Source: Aedes albopictus (lineage: Eukaryota > Arthropoda > Insecta > Diptera > Culicidae). Taken from it: 64,000 bases of DNA. The stretch is from positions 31,459,047 to 31,523,046 of the forward strand of contig NC_085138.1 in the NCBI RefSeq assembly GCF_035046485.1. Direction: 5' to 3'. A program made the position numbers and the translations under genes. Every line of letters starts with the position of its first letter. Position 1 is the stretch's first letter. Under the pieces are notes generated by a model. That model had not been told where the DNA came from and did not search any database. It was given only the letters and a program-made list of their open reading frames with translations. This document shows positions 9,594 to 20,744 of this stretch, piece by piece.

Positions 9594-10805
9594 GTTATCT
9601 GTTCTGTTCACTGTACACTACCCGGTTCGGCACGGCACGCGAACGGGAACGCGGAGACCGTAAATCAATCCGATAATAAACAATCCGGGCGAATCCCGCG
9701 GGTCCGAACAGCAGCGGGTGGTAATGGTCCGGCCGGATAAACAAAAAACGGGCGCACGCTACAATACGATCGCGATCGCGCGTACGGACCATCCGATCAA
9801 TGGATGGACTATTTCTGGACTGACCCACACTCGAAGATCACTGCTCTGCTTGTCCAGATCGGCCCCGAGCAGCGGCTACTGGTCGTCGTCGTCGTCGGCC
9901 AAAAGGCGCAAATGTTTTGACAACTCCTCCAGCATCTACGGATCGTTGATCCTCGTCCTCGGGGGCAACGAAGGGCGGGGAGGTTACTACAAGGCACGAT
10001 CGGTTTAAAAATTTCACCGAAAATCAGTTCATTTGTTTATAGCGAAATCCTCCCAGGCGCGGTGGCGATCGTGCCAAACTAGAGACCAAGAGAAAGAGCG
10101 CGAGAAATTCTGTGAATGACGGCCGTTGGCAGAAATCGAGAACCGTTTTGAGCACGCGTCCGGTGGCAACTAAACGCGCCAGCCTCGGCCAGCCAGAAGA
10201 GTTGATCTCCGCCCGTCCGTTCGTCCAGACACGGCAACAACAGCAACAACGGGAGGGACGGGAAAACAAGACGACGACGACGAGCAGGGCAAGTAGTTTT
10301 TGGCCAGCAAGCGCGCAAATATAAACATCCGAGAAATGTGTGGCGAGATTATCCTCATGGTTTTCTGGTCGGTGGTCGGCGGCTCGAAGCAGTTTCAAAC
10401 ACAGTCCGGCCGAGCATAACGCGAGAAGTATTGGTTTTCCATTCGGAGAAGGGGTTCCACCTGTTCGTTGGGGGATGAGTTTTGAGGGTTCCACTGTCAG
10501 ACCGATTAATCCAATTTGCTCCACTAAATCTCGGGCGGAAGTTACACCACTTTCACGTACCTAGGTATCGAACACGAAGGCGATGGACGAACGTGCGAAA
10601 TTTCACTGTCTAGAACATTTCGTTGGTTACGTCGTTCATCGATCTCGCTGCATCGTACTGCGCTGTGTGAAGGAATATTTTCCTGAATGGGTTCGTTTGA
10701 CCTGTTATTTGGATCAAAATGCAAGAAGCCTCGAAATCAAAACATTTCAGCAAAATCGTATGTACACTTTTCAATATTTTTCATAACTTACATTTTTATT
10801 GGTTG
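9594..10805 (-). promoter_or_regulatory. GC-rich upstream region of the 9338-9593 exon
   Basis: About 1 kb of unique-looking, GC- and CG-rich sequence upstream of the candidate start codon, with CAACAACAGCAACAAC and GACGACGACGA runs. It probably holds the 5' UTR and promoter. A TATAAA-like string occurs on the minus strand near 10038-10045, but I could not place an initiator, so no start site is claimed. The 166-codon minus frame at 10024-10524 is of biased composition and I do not call it a gene. Confidence 0.4.
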
Positions 10806-11050
10806 CAGAGTTGCTGTCCGGCATTCTTGCAATATGGTCTGCCAATCATACCCTTCCGGCCTTGCTGGGTTCACCGTTGATTGCAGTAAGTTCGTGATTC
10901 ATCTTCCTCCGTCACACACTGTTTTCCTGTAAACCGGCGAAGATCGCCTTTAGCACGCATCTCTCAAAAACTACGAGTGATAGCAGGTCTTTCTTGAGCA
11001 TGCTCCATGTCTCGTGTTCATAGACACGTTACTGGTCTTATAAGCGTTTT
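10806..11050 (-). pseudogene. RTE-type LINE, C-terminal fragment
   Basis: On the minus strand the broken translation reads KTL-like then IRPV, TRDMEHAQE, EMRAKGDLRR and CKNAGQQ. This is recognisable as the post-RT region of RTE-like retrotransposons (family pattern: K-T-L-I-R-P-V-x-x-Y-G then E-x-W-T-M-L-E-E). Stops and frameshifts are present. It abuts an oppositely oriented RT fragment at 11050. Confidence 0.6.
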
Positions 11051-11052
11051 TG

Positions 11053-11700
11053 AGTAATTGTGGATGTCCCCAAGGGGGAGTCTTGTCGCCGCTTTTGTGG
11101 AATCTCGTAGCAGATAAGCTATTGAGGCAACTCAATAATAGCGGTTTTCCTACTTATGGTTTTGCCGACGACTACATGACATTGTTAGTTGGTATGAGTA
11201 TCACCACCCTTTTCGACCTGATGCAAAGTGCCCATCAGGTAGATGAGGGTTGGTGTCACCAATTTGGCCTTTCGGTAAATCCGAGTAAAACATCTATTGT
11301 TATTTTTACGGAGAGGCGAAACCGTAATGGCGTTCGACTTTTGCGTCTCTTTGATTCTGAAATCGATGTGACTGAACAGGTAAAGTACGTTGGAGTCATT
11401 CTTGATTCCAAGCTTTCTTGGACACCTCATGTTGAGTTCAGAATCAAGAAAGCTTCTATGGCCTTCGGGCAATGCCGGCAAACCTTTGGTACAACTTGAG
11501 GTCTAACACCCAAATATATCAAACGGATTTACACAACTGTTGTTCGGCCAATATTGGCCTATGGATGTCTTGTGTGGTGGCAAAAGGGCGAAATTTGAAC
11601 GATCCAATCAAAGTTTGGCCATCTCCAAAGGATGTGCTTAATCGGGCGTAGCCAGCTTTTCGGTCAGAGGGGGGGGGGGCATGCACCCTTGGCAAATTTG
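11053..11700 (+). pseudogene. Jockey/R1/LOA-type LINE reverse transcriptase fragment
   Basis: The translation contains GCPQGGVLSPLLWNLVADKL (RT motif B region), GFADDYMTLL (the catalytic [FY]-x-D-D box as FADD) and VKYVGVILDSKLSWTPHV. A TGA where the family has Trp (11497-11499) breaks the frame. Downstream the frame resumes with GLTPKYIKRIYTTVVRPI and AYGCLVWW, then more stops. The 5' part (endonuclease and first RT motifs) is missing. Clade assignment within Jockey/R1/LOA is uncertain. Confidence 0.8.
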
Positions 11701-12079
11701 TACCTACTAGCTATAATAACTAACCTAGAATTTCCTGGTTATTGTATAAGTCCTTTGAAAATAATCTTCCAATACTATTCGCTGGAGGAATTCTTCTAAA
11801 ATTTTTTGAAATAATTTAAAAAATCATCAGGTAATCCTCGAGAAGTTCTTGGGTACATCCCTGAAAAGATGATTGAAATATTAATAAAATTTCCGAAAGA
11901 ACTCCTGAATGAATTTTTGAAAAGAACCTGAGAGGAATTTCTGAAGAAATCATTTGAGGAATTCCCGAAGCAACCCCTGGAAGATTTCCTGGATTGTTAC
12001 CGTTGGATCATAAAATCCCTTATCATGATGCCGAGTAAAAATAATAGGATAAGAATGTTCAAATTGACTTTTAACGTTA
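11701..12079. repeat. Degenerate 12-bp-type satellite fragment and spacer
   Basis: From about 11780 to 11995 the sequence shows decayed units of the GAGGAATTCCTG family (for example TGAGGAATTCCCGAAGC). No gene. Confidence 0.5.
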
Positions 12080-12420
12080 CACGGTGTCAAAATTTCGATT
12101 ATTATCGAACATTCATGTACCTCGGATTTTTCTTCGAAAATGATTAGTATTTGGACCATATATTTATAACCGGAAAACTAGAAAATATTCCATCGGCGAA
12201 AATTTTTCAATACATTTTGTATGGGACGTTTTTTTGGGCTAAAATAGTAATTATTGATTTTTAGTATGGAAAATATCCAAAAACTCAGCTAACTCAAATT
12301 TTCCCCGATAGAATATTTTCAAATTTTGCACTTATACATTATAGCCGAAATTCTAACATCCTATGAAGAAAAATCCGAGGTACATGAAAGTTCGATAATA
12401 ATCAAAATTTTGACACCGTG
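12080..12420. mobile_element. Palindromic MITE with CGTTA flanks
   Basis: 341 bp with ends CACGGTGTCAAAATTTCGAT and the matching GACACCGTG. Inverted arms include CATGTACCTCGGATTTTTCT and AGAAAAATCCGAGGTACATG. CGTTA flanks both sides (12075-12079, 12421-12425); identity extends to CGTTACA if the element's first two bases are counted. No coding capacity. Confidence 0.8.
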
Positions 12421-12489
12421 CGTTACATGTTGTTTCCTTGTAAATATTTGTTATTTACAATATTATCCTAAATTTGTTAAAACCTAGCT

Positions 12490-12545
12490 AGGGATAGTAA
12501 ATATGAGCATGCACACTATAATAAATAAATAAATAAATAATGTAG
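12490..12545 (+). repeat. (AAAT)n microsatellite, possible LINE tail
   Basis: ATAATAAATAAATAAATAAATAATG near 12519-12543. Such tails terminate many insect LINEs, and the RT fragment upstream has the same orientation, but continuity is not shown. Confidence 0.45.
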
Positions 12546-13499
12546 CACAAAACAAATTCTAAATGTTATACTAAGATTCACAACAAAAGTTGTAAAATAC
12601 ATTTCAAACACGACACAAAATACACTGAAATCTGCTGCAGAGGATTATTTCGAAAGGTTGTCACGAGTTAGATAAAGGACTATCAAAACGAGAGGAAAAA
12701 GGGGAATATCGCAAAAGGGTAGATGATTAGCATATCGCGATAGAAGCTTCGATTTTTTCTTTATTCTTAGAAGCTTCGATTTCTTTCTTACTGTAATAGA
12801 CTAGAGAAACAGAAGTAAGCTGTTGGCTGTAATAAAAAAATCAGAGATCCACCCGATAAATTAAAGTTGACCTATTTGGTCTTAAAAGCTTTGAAATAGG
12901 CATCCCGAAGCAACGAAATAAGCCGTCATCAAGTGAATCAGTTATGATGTCCTATGCCAAGAGTAGTTAAATTCACCATGCGATCATAACCAGTGAAAGC
13001 CCTAATATTTAACCTCAAATTGGTGCCCCTTTGTGCTATTAGGACCCAGCAATCCTTGGCCTCAACCCGCATTCTAAAGGTCAAAGCTCACCCTGGTCCA
13101 AGTTCGAGCATCGTGACCAAAACGCCGTAGACAAAAGAACCCAGGTGACACGTCGGACGCAGGTTTTTCCCGACAGGAGAAGGGCATTGGAGTCTCGGAG
13201 ATCCCCTGTAATCCCACAACGACGTGGGCTCATCCAGCCCATTGTGAGGAAGCCGACCATCCCCCAGCAGCAGTACCACCATCGACGCCGGCCGGCCAAC
13301 GCTCCAACCTATACACCCACACACCCACCCAGAGTATTTGTGAGTAGACTAAATAAATTAAGGTTAAAGCTGATAAATTGGTGTTGCCATTCTCTGAGCC
13401 TTGATTAGCCCCTCGAAGTAAGCCGACCCTGCAGAGCCGGGAGTCCACGCTCAAGCTTTCCGATATTCAGGTAAAAGTCAGGGGTCCGTCTAACCCAGG
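12546..13499. other. No supported gene; GC-richer segment at 13080-13330
   Basis: The first half is AT-rich and featureless apart from a repeated AGAAGCTTCGATTT. The 13080-13330 part is GC-richer and ends in (CACACCCAC)-like sequence followed by AAATAAATTAAGG. It could be a decayed retroelement LTR or leader, but I found no paired repeat. The 87-codon Pro/Arg-rich frame at 13145-13408 has no family resemblance I can name. Confidence 0.3.
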
Positions 13500-16400
13500 A
13501 GTGACAGAATAAATCCCTAAAGAAACACCTGAATGAATCCCTGGAACAATTTCTACAGGAATGCCTGGTGGAAGCCCTGTAGAATCCCTGATAGAATTCC
13601 CGGAGCAATCCCTGGAAGAATTTCTAAAAGTCTACCTGGAGAAATATCTGAAGACATCTCATGAGTAAATCCTAAATAAATTTCTGGAGGATTCCTTGGG
13701 AAATATTCTGCAGAAACACTTGGAGGAATTCTGAGAGGAATCCTTGAATAAATTTCAGAAGAAATCTCTTGAAGAATTCTTAGAGAAATTTCAGAAGGAA
13801 TCCTTGGAGGAATTCTTGGAGAAATCCCTAAAGGAAATGCTGGAGGAATCCCCGAAGCAATTCTTGGGAAAATCTTTAGAGAGAATCCTGGAGAAACTTC
13901 CGAACAAATTAATGGCGTAATTCCTGGAACAATTTTTGGATGAGACCCAGCACGAATTCCTGTAGAGATTTCTTGGATGAAATCTTGAAGGAAAAAATCC
14001 TGGAGGAATTCCTGGAGAAATCTCCTGAGGAATTCTGGGAGGTATTGCTGGAGAAATATCTGATAAAAAAAATCCCTAGAGAAATTATAGGTGGAATGCA
14101 GGAACCCTTGGAAGAATTTCTGGAGGATTCCCTGGAAGAATCTCTGGGAATATTCCTGGAGAAATTCGTGGAGAAATCCCTGGAAGAATCCCTGAAGCAA
14201 TTCCTGGACGAATCTCTGGAGGAATTCCTGGAGGAATGAATCCCTGAAAAATTCCTGATAGTATTCCTGGAGAATTTCCTGGAAGAATCTCTGAAGAAAT
14301 TCCTAGAGGATTTCCTGAAGAAATTCTTGGAGGAATTGCTGACATAGTTTCTGGAAGAGGTCCAGGAGCAATTTCTGGAGAAGCTCCTGGAGGAATTCCT
14401 GAAAAAATTCTGTGGTATCTTCTGGAGGAATTTCTGTTAAAGTTCCTGGAGAAATCCCTGGAAAAATCCTAAAGGAATGCCTGGTAGAATTCCTAGAGGT
14501 ATTCCAGTGGAAATTGCTGGAAGAACCTCTAGAGGAATTTTTGAAAGAATTACTGGATGAACTTCTTGAGGAATTCTATTTAAATTTCTGTTATTTTTCT
14601 TTTTCTGAAAACATCCCTTGAGAAATTCCTGGAGGAATTTCTAGTGGAATTTCTGGAGGAATTCCTGGAGAAATCCTCGAAGGAATTCCTGAAAGAATCC
14701 TTGGGGGAATCCTTGAAGAAACTCGTGGAGAAATTTCTGGATCAAATCCTGGAGGAATTCCAAGAGGTATTCCTGTGGGAATTGCTGGAGGAAGCCATGA
14801 TGAAATTCCAGGAGGAATTTCTGGAGGAAATCTTGAAACAATTACTGGATGCATTTCTAGAAATCTCTAGAGGAGTTCTGGGAGATTTCTATTATTTTTC
14901 TATTTCTGAAAAATTCCCTTGAGAAAATCCTGAAGGAATTTGTAGCGGAATTTCTGGAGGAATTCCTGGAGAAATCCTCGAAGGAATTTCTGAAGGAATC
15001 CCTGGAGGAATCTTTAGAGGAATACCTGGAGGAATCCCTGAAAAATTGCTGAATCTATTCCTGGAAGAATCCTTAGAGGAACTTCTGGAGGAATCCCTGG
15101 AGAAATTCGAGGAGAAATCCTTGGAGGAATCCTTGTAGGAATCTCAGGTAAAATTCCTGTAGAAATGCCGGGGAACCCTGAAAATTTCCTGAAAGTATTC
15201 CTGGAGAATTTCCTGCAAGAATTTCTAAAAACAAATCCCCAGAAGATTTTCTGGAAAAATTCCTGGAGAAATTACTGGCATATTTTCTGAAGGATGCCCA
15301 AGAGCAATTCCTGGATGAATTTTAAGAGAAATTGCTGGAGGATTTCCTGAAGAAATACTTGGGGTAATTACTGGAGGAGCTCTTTTGGGAATTGCTGAAG
15401 GAATCCTTAAAGGAATTCCTGGAGGAGTCGTTGGAGAAATGCTTGCAACAATTACTGGATGAATTTCTGGGGGAATATCTAGAGAAACTCTGTGGAAAAT
15501 TTATGAAAAATCCCATGAAAAATTCCTGGAGGAATTTCTAGTGAAATTTTTTGAAAAATTCCTGGAGAAATTCTCGAAGACATTTCTGAAGGAATCCCTG
15601 GGCGAATCTTTGGAGAAATTCGCGGAAAAATCCCTGGAAATATCCCTGAAGAAATTCCTTGAAGAATTATTAGCGGAATTCCTAGAGGAATCTCTGCAGC
15701 AGTTCCTGGAGGAAAATCTGGAAGAATTCTCGGAGGAATACCCGAAAACAATCTAGAAGGTATTCCTAGAGATAATCCCGAAAGAACTTTTGAAGAGTTT
15801 CCTGGAGAAATTCCTGGATGAATTGCTGACATAATTTATGATGGAATTTTTTGATTAATTCCTGATTAATTTTTTGGAGAAATCCCTAATGAAATTCCTG
15901 GAGGAGTTCCTCGACGATACCCTGGAGAAATTCCTGGATGAAATCCTGGCGAAAAGTCAACATGAATTTCTGGAAGTATCCCAGGAAAAGTTCCTGAAGC
16001 AATCCCAGGAGAAACTCCTGGAGGAGTCCGTCAAGCAATTCCTGGAGGAATCTCTGCAAGAATCCAAGGAGAAATCCCTGGAAGAATGCTGGAAATCCTT
16101 GGAAAAATCCTGAATGAATTTTAAGATGAGTTCGTAGAGGAGCTCTTTTAGAAATCCCTGTAGCAGTTCCTGAAGGAATCCCAGAAACAGATCCTAGAGG
16201 TACTCCTGAGGAAATCCCTAAACAGTTCCTGGAGGATCTGGATTCATTTCTGGAGGAATTTCTGAAAGAATTTCTAGAGGAACTCCTGAAGGAATTCTAA
16301 AGTGTTCCTTGAGGAATTCTTGGAGAATTTTTTTAAATAATCCCTAGACTTATTCCTGTAAGAAACACAGAAGAAATTATCGGGTGAAACCCTGGAGGAA

Positions 16401-17245
16401 TTCCTGAAGGAAAACCTGGAGGAATTCCTAAAGAAATTCCATGAGGAATCCAGGGCGCAACCCCATGAGGAATTCCTTTGAAAATCTCAGGAAAGCGTTC
16501 TTAACAAATTCCTGGGAGAGTTTCTGTAGGAAAGAGTTATGAAGGAATCCATGTCTGCAATATGTTTTGGACGAATTATTGTTGGAATCTATGTATAGAC
16601 TTCAAAAACAATGTATTGTACACTGTTTCAAGGAACTCGTGGATCAATTTTTAGTCAATCTCTGGTAAAATTTCCTGTAAGGGTTTCTGGAAGATATTTC
16701 AACTGAAATACTTCGGATTATTCCAGAATGAATTATTGGAGCAATCTCTAGTGGAATTCTTGCAGAAATATGGAGTAATCCCTGAAAAAATCTCTGAAGG
16801 AACACTTACAAACATACCTGAAGGAATTTCTGTTGCCATTCCTCTGGGAATCCCTGGAGAAATTCCTGGAGGAACCCTCGAAATAGAAACCTTTAGAGGA
16901 ATTCTTGAAAAACTTTCTGGAGCACTCCATGATGGAATCACTGAAGGAAGCTATGGACAAATTCCAGAAGGAATTCGTCGATGTATCCTTGCAGAAGTAT
17001 CTGTGAAAATTCCTGAAGGAATCATGGGAGGATTTTTTGAAGAATTTCTTGGAACGAAGCCTGAAACAATCACTATCGGAACCTTGCAAGATGCCCATGG
17101 TAGATTTCACGAAGGAGAAACTCCTGGAAACTTGTGGAATTTTTGAAAGAATCCCTGGAGAAGTTCCTGAAAAAATGCATAAAGGGATTTCTAAAGGTGT
17201 GCTTGAAAGGATTCGTAAAGAAATCCCAGGTATTTTGCTCTTAGA
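13500..17245 (+). repeat. 12-bp-period satellite, GAGGAATTCCTG family
   Basis: About 3.7 kb of degenerate units with consensus GAR-GAA-TYC-CTG (GAATTC plus CTGGAG). Twelve is a multiple of 3 and the unit lacks stops in most frames, so many long frames appear on both strands, for example the E-E-S-L/E-K-F-L pattern on + and GIPPGIPPE on -. Internal higher-order repeats exist: a TTTCTRTTATTTTTC block recurs at about 14586 and 14894, 308 bp apart. No start, splice or family evidence supports coding. The same family in reverse orientation fills 36120-41860. Confidence 0.92.
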
Positions 17246-17580
17246 ATGACGTTTGTTTGAATTGAGTACTAGAGAAAATTGGTGTAGCAGTAGCACATAA
17301 CCGCACTCTATAGCAGCATATGGTTCTACAAAGTCTTTCTTTTTCCCTAGCGTGTTATTTGACAAAATTCTATTTTAAGATTGAAGTGGTTCTCTTGAAG
17401 AAATAGTTGGTGAAATTTACTGTAGTTCTCGAGTAAAAGAGGTTTGATAATTGTAGATAAAAACCTCAATTATAAGAATAGTTTATTTTTTGACATTTTT
17501 TTAACTCTGAGTTATTGATTATCTTTGAGTAAGCTCGATTTAAAAAAATAAATCTGGTGGCCATGGGAGGGGGGCATGGC
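17246..17580. other. AT-rich spacer, nothing recognised
   Basis: No gene or repeat family seen; ends in GGGAGGGGGGCATGGC just before the next MITE. Confidence 0.3.
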
Positions 17581-17789
17581 CAGGGATGCCATATATACAG
17601 ATTTATCTGTATTATACAGATTTTTGAACATCCGTACAGATTTCGTTTTATATAAAATACTGATTTTTGAGCTAGAGGAACTATTTTATTTTTGTATGAG
17701 ATACAGATTCTTCACCCAAATTTTGTATGGGATACAGATTTTTGGAAATGGCGATACAGATTTTTCAAAAAATCATCTGGCATCCCTTG
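17581..17789. mobile_element. hAT-like MITE, CAGGGATGCC family, copy 3 (opposite orientation)
   Basis: Begins CAGGGATGCCATATATACAG and ends AATCATCTGGCATCCCTTG. It is the reverse of copies 1 and 2 (GATACAGATTTTT, CCCAAATTTTGTATGGGATA). No convincing 8-bp duplication remains, and the right terminus has an extra T, so it is older or rearranged. Confidence 0.8.
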
Positions 17790-18323
17790 CCAAAAATACA
17801 AGAATATTCCAAATTGCTTTCCACGGCATCCCCAAAACTTGTTTTATCTGAGAGCCGCTTTTGTTGGCGACTTACGTTGGAGCGCCTTCGGTTTCCCCGA
17901 TCCGTCGAAAACCTGCATGCATTCGAGTTCGAGAGCCAGTTGCTAATGGTGAACCCGGCAGTGGTGAACCAATTTCGACCTTTCAACATGTTGTTCACGG
18001 AATCACCATCAACAGCTGTTGCTGCGCTCCACGCTTTCGGCATGTGGATGTAACCATTCTGCTGGTGCTACCTGACGCTGGACGTTCTCAAAAATATTGC
18101 ATCGGCAATGACGCGTTTCACCAAGCAGCGTAACTGTAATGATGCCAAGGCGTATAGTTATCGGAGATCTCTACGTGATCGTAGCAGTGATCGTGTCCTA
18201 GCTCACTAGTCTTCCTCTGTTTCTGGACTTTGATCCATCGAAACGCCCACATTCTGCACTGTGAGATATTGCTTTACTTGCTCTTGCAAACTGTTGTCGG
18301 AATTACAGACGGAGATGTGCAGC
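17790..18323. other. Unassigned, moderately GC-rich
   Basis: Several overlapping open frames at 17692-18133 but none with a recognisable domain or splice support. Possibly part of the adjacent LINE's 3' surroundings. No call. Confidence 0.25.
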
Positions 18324-19050
18324 TTATTCCTTACTTACTTTCAGTCCTGAGCACCCATGGTGGTGCAGAGGGCTGAATTGAAAGATGCCCATTGTCCATC
18401 CCGGGCGATTGCCAACCATTGCCTTGTCCTGTGACCAGGTCAAAATTCTGTTGACGTCCTTTATTTTCTTGTTGAGGCTACGTCGCCATGAGCCTCTGGG
18501 TCTGCCTCTGCTGCGATGTCCTGCTGAGTTCCAATCTAACGCTTGTTTGCAGATTTCGTTCCCACCCCTGCGTAGAGTGTGTCCAACCCACCTCCACTTT
18601 CGCTCCCGAATTTCTGTCGCATTCGGCTTTTGATGACATCGACAATGGAGCTCCACGTTGGAGATCCAATTAAGAGGCCACCATGCATGAATTATATACC
18701 GCAGGTATCTATTGATGAAAATCTAGCCGTTGAGTATTCTTCACTGATACACATCAAGTTGAAAATTCGGATTGTGGTGCGTCGACTAACCTGATTGTTT
18801 TTCCATACATTACTTAAACTCACAAAAGCAGCCCTCGCCTTTTAGATCCATGCACCTATGTCGATCTTGGTGCCGCCATCGGACGCCATTTGATCACCAA
18901 GATATTGGAAGCTTTCAACATTCTCCACTAATTGCCCAGCTACTGTAAAGCTGGAAGGGTTAACCGTGTTTACGTCCAACGATTTGGTCTTGTTGACATT
19001 GATAGTAAGACCTGACACCTCGACAGTAGAACGAAGAGCACGTTGAGACG
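18324..19050 (-). pseudogene. LINE C-terminal fragment (RT tail and GH-RGRP region)
   Basis: Minus-strand translation in order: GLTINVNKTKSLDVNTVNP, FTVAGQLVENVESFQYLGDQ, MASDGGTKIDIGAWI, then a stop; ARAAFVSLSNVWKNNQVSRR, IRIFN. Frameshifts follow, then NATEIRERKWRWVGHTLRRG, ALDWNSAGHRSRGRPRGSWR and AMVGNRPGW. This is the well-known region after the RT catalytic box in RTE-like insect LINEs. Interrupted by stops and shifts, 5' truncated near 19050. Confidence 0.8.
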
Positions 19051-20029
19051 TCGTTTTTATTATTTTTTCAGTCCACGAGAGTTAAAAATGTTAGGTATGA
19101 TCGTGACTGAGTCAACATTATCCAGTTATCGAAGTCGTTTTCTAAGCAATGATATCCGAGATCCTGGAAATTGGTCCTATGACCATCCCTGAAGTCATGG
19201 CCAATGACTTTTTTCTCTCTATAAGAAGTCTCATGGTTCAAAGAACTCATCCTGGTTGTTTCTGTGAAAAATGAACAAGTGGTATTCCGAATTCTACCCA
19301 AACGCAACAACGTGTGGTGGTATTTCCTCTAGCAACTGACTCACTCCAGCAGAAACACCACCCGGTTGTTAATCTTCGGCGAATCGGCATTAACACATGA
19401 TTAGTGGAAATTACTCGCTAATGTAAGCAACCACAGTCGACTCGGCGGAGTAGGTAGCAGAACAACGCATTCGAATCGAACCACTCGATCCTCTCCACAG
19501 CAACACCGCCGCGCCATCATCCAGTCATCGATCGCGTCGAGTAAATCCGCCAAAGCAAAACACTGACTCCCTCGCAAGCACGTGCCTTCTTTTAAATCTA
19601 AACTATACAATCCAAATCCAGAGGCAAACGAAACAGCTGCGGCTAATCCACATCAAAAATGTGTGGCTGAGCTAGCAGCCAGCATAAGGAATGCCTACTA
19701 AGAGAGAATTAGCGTATTACATGGGAAATGGGATTACGGCTCGTTGGACACCACAACAAACATGCCGTTGCGTTCATCTTTCTCCGAACGAGCGAGCGCC
19801 GCGCTTGGAATAAACTACTCAGACATGCGGGCAAATAGGTTCGGCTAGACCAGGTTGACCACATGCGTTCTGATTGAAGATTTCTGGGGCAGGGTAAACA
19901 TTTTGGTCGACATGGGTTGGATTTGTTTGAGATGGACATCGACTACATTGTGCATTTGAACAACATTACTCAAATTTTAACAGTTTTTTTTTATTTTGAT
20001 AAGAACAACAGCTTAAGAGGACATGCTAC
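19051..20029. other. Unassigned; GC-richer block 19320-19680
   Basis: No gene supported. The middle block is GC-rich with short open frames on both strands and looks like a decayed LTR, leader or 5' UTR, but I found no partner repeat or splice site that would prove one. Confidence 0.25.
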
Positions 20030-20042
20030 ATCAGCGCAATTT

Positions 20043-20216
20043 TTGTGGAGCGGACCTGGTTGGATGGTTAGAACACGTGACTATCACGCCGAGGACCTGG
20101 GATCGAATCCCACTCCCGACAAACTCACAAAATGTGAGTTCTTCCTTCGGAAGGGAAGTAAAGCGTGGATAGTTCATGCCCAGGGCTAAAAATCTCGTTA
20201 ATACAGATAAAAAAAA
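20043..20216 (+). mobile_element. tRNA-derived SINE with 13-bp TSD
   Basis: 174 bp flanked by ATCAGCGCAATTT at 20030-20042 and 20217-20229. It has an A-box-like TGGTTGGATGGTTAGAA and a B box GGGATCGAATCCC, then a short body ending in ATACAGATAAAAAAAAA. The internal RNA polymerase III promoter and direct repeats fit a SINE. It is not a functional tRNA, since no 3' acceptor pairing is evident. Confidence 0.85.
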
Positions 20217-20309
20217 ATCAGCGCAATTTGGCAATTTGGCTATTGGCTTGTGCACACTCGTTGTGCACAATCCTCACAAGTTTCAGCTACATCAGTGCAG
20301 TAGAAGCTG

Positions 20310-20396
20310 GAATTTGTACAAAATCGCGAGGCAAATCGTGGGAAAGAGAGAGAAAGCGCGATAGGAAAAATTACACGGCGTGTCCTGCCTCCTTAA
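20310..20396. repeat. Partial inverted copy of the TTAA element abutting copy 2
   Basis: Reading leftward from the TTAA at 20396-20399, the complement resembles the left part of 20400-20520 (GGACACGCCGTGTAATTTTT, CCTATCGCGCTTTCTCTC). The two halves form a hairpin centred on the TTAA. Confidence 0.65.
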
Positions 20397-20399
20397 GGT

Positions 20400-20642
20400 G
20401 AAACGGGACGCCGTGTTATTTTTCCTATCTTGCCTCTCTTTCTAACAATTTGCCTCGTGATTTTGAAGATGGTAATCTCGAGTTCTATCGCACTGAAGAT
20501 GCTGAAAAACAATCAGCATATGCACTCCAAGTGAGCATACACAGTGATAGGTTTTTGTTGCAAAATATGAAGTAGAATCTGAGATTACCATCTTAGTAGC
20601 AACAGAGCAATGGCGGATATTTCCCCGACCGTCCCGTCCGCC
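20400..20642. mobile_element. TTAA-flanked MITE, copy 2 (holds the empty site)
   Basis: 243 bp between TTAA at 20396-20399 and 20643-20646. It is the reverse complement of 3606-4567 minus the nested foldback. At the position where copy 1 carries its 707-bp insertion, this copy reads AGTGAGCATACACAGTGATA uninterrupted, giving a pre-integration site. Confidence 0.85.
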
Positions 20643-20744
20643 CTTAACAAATATAAGACAGTACCGTAATTTGAGAAAGCGAGAAATTTACGGTATCAAC
20701 AATACTGTAAGGCGCAGTGGCTTTCTTTCAAATTTGGGAACGTC

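Noticed and set aside
10024..10524. 166-codon minus frame
   Set aside because: Biased composition in a GC-rich upstream region, Cys/Val runs from CAA/GAC repeats, no recognisable domain; more likely 5' UTR or promoter.
13553..15832. Long frames on both strands (for example 215 codons on minus at 13553-14200)
   Set aside because: They are generated by the 12-bp satellite, which has no stops and a length divisible by 3. No start context, splice sites or conserved family.
17585..17789. 8-bp duplication for MITE copy 3
   Set aside because: GGCATGGC on the left and CCAAAAAT on the right do not match, so no duplication is claimed.
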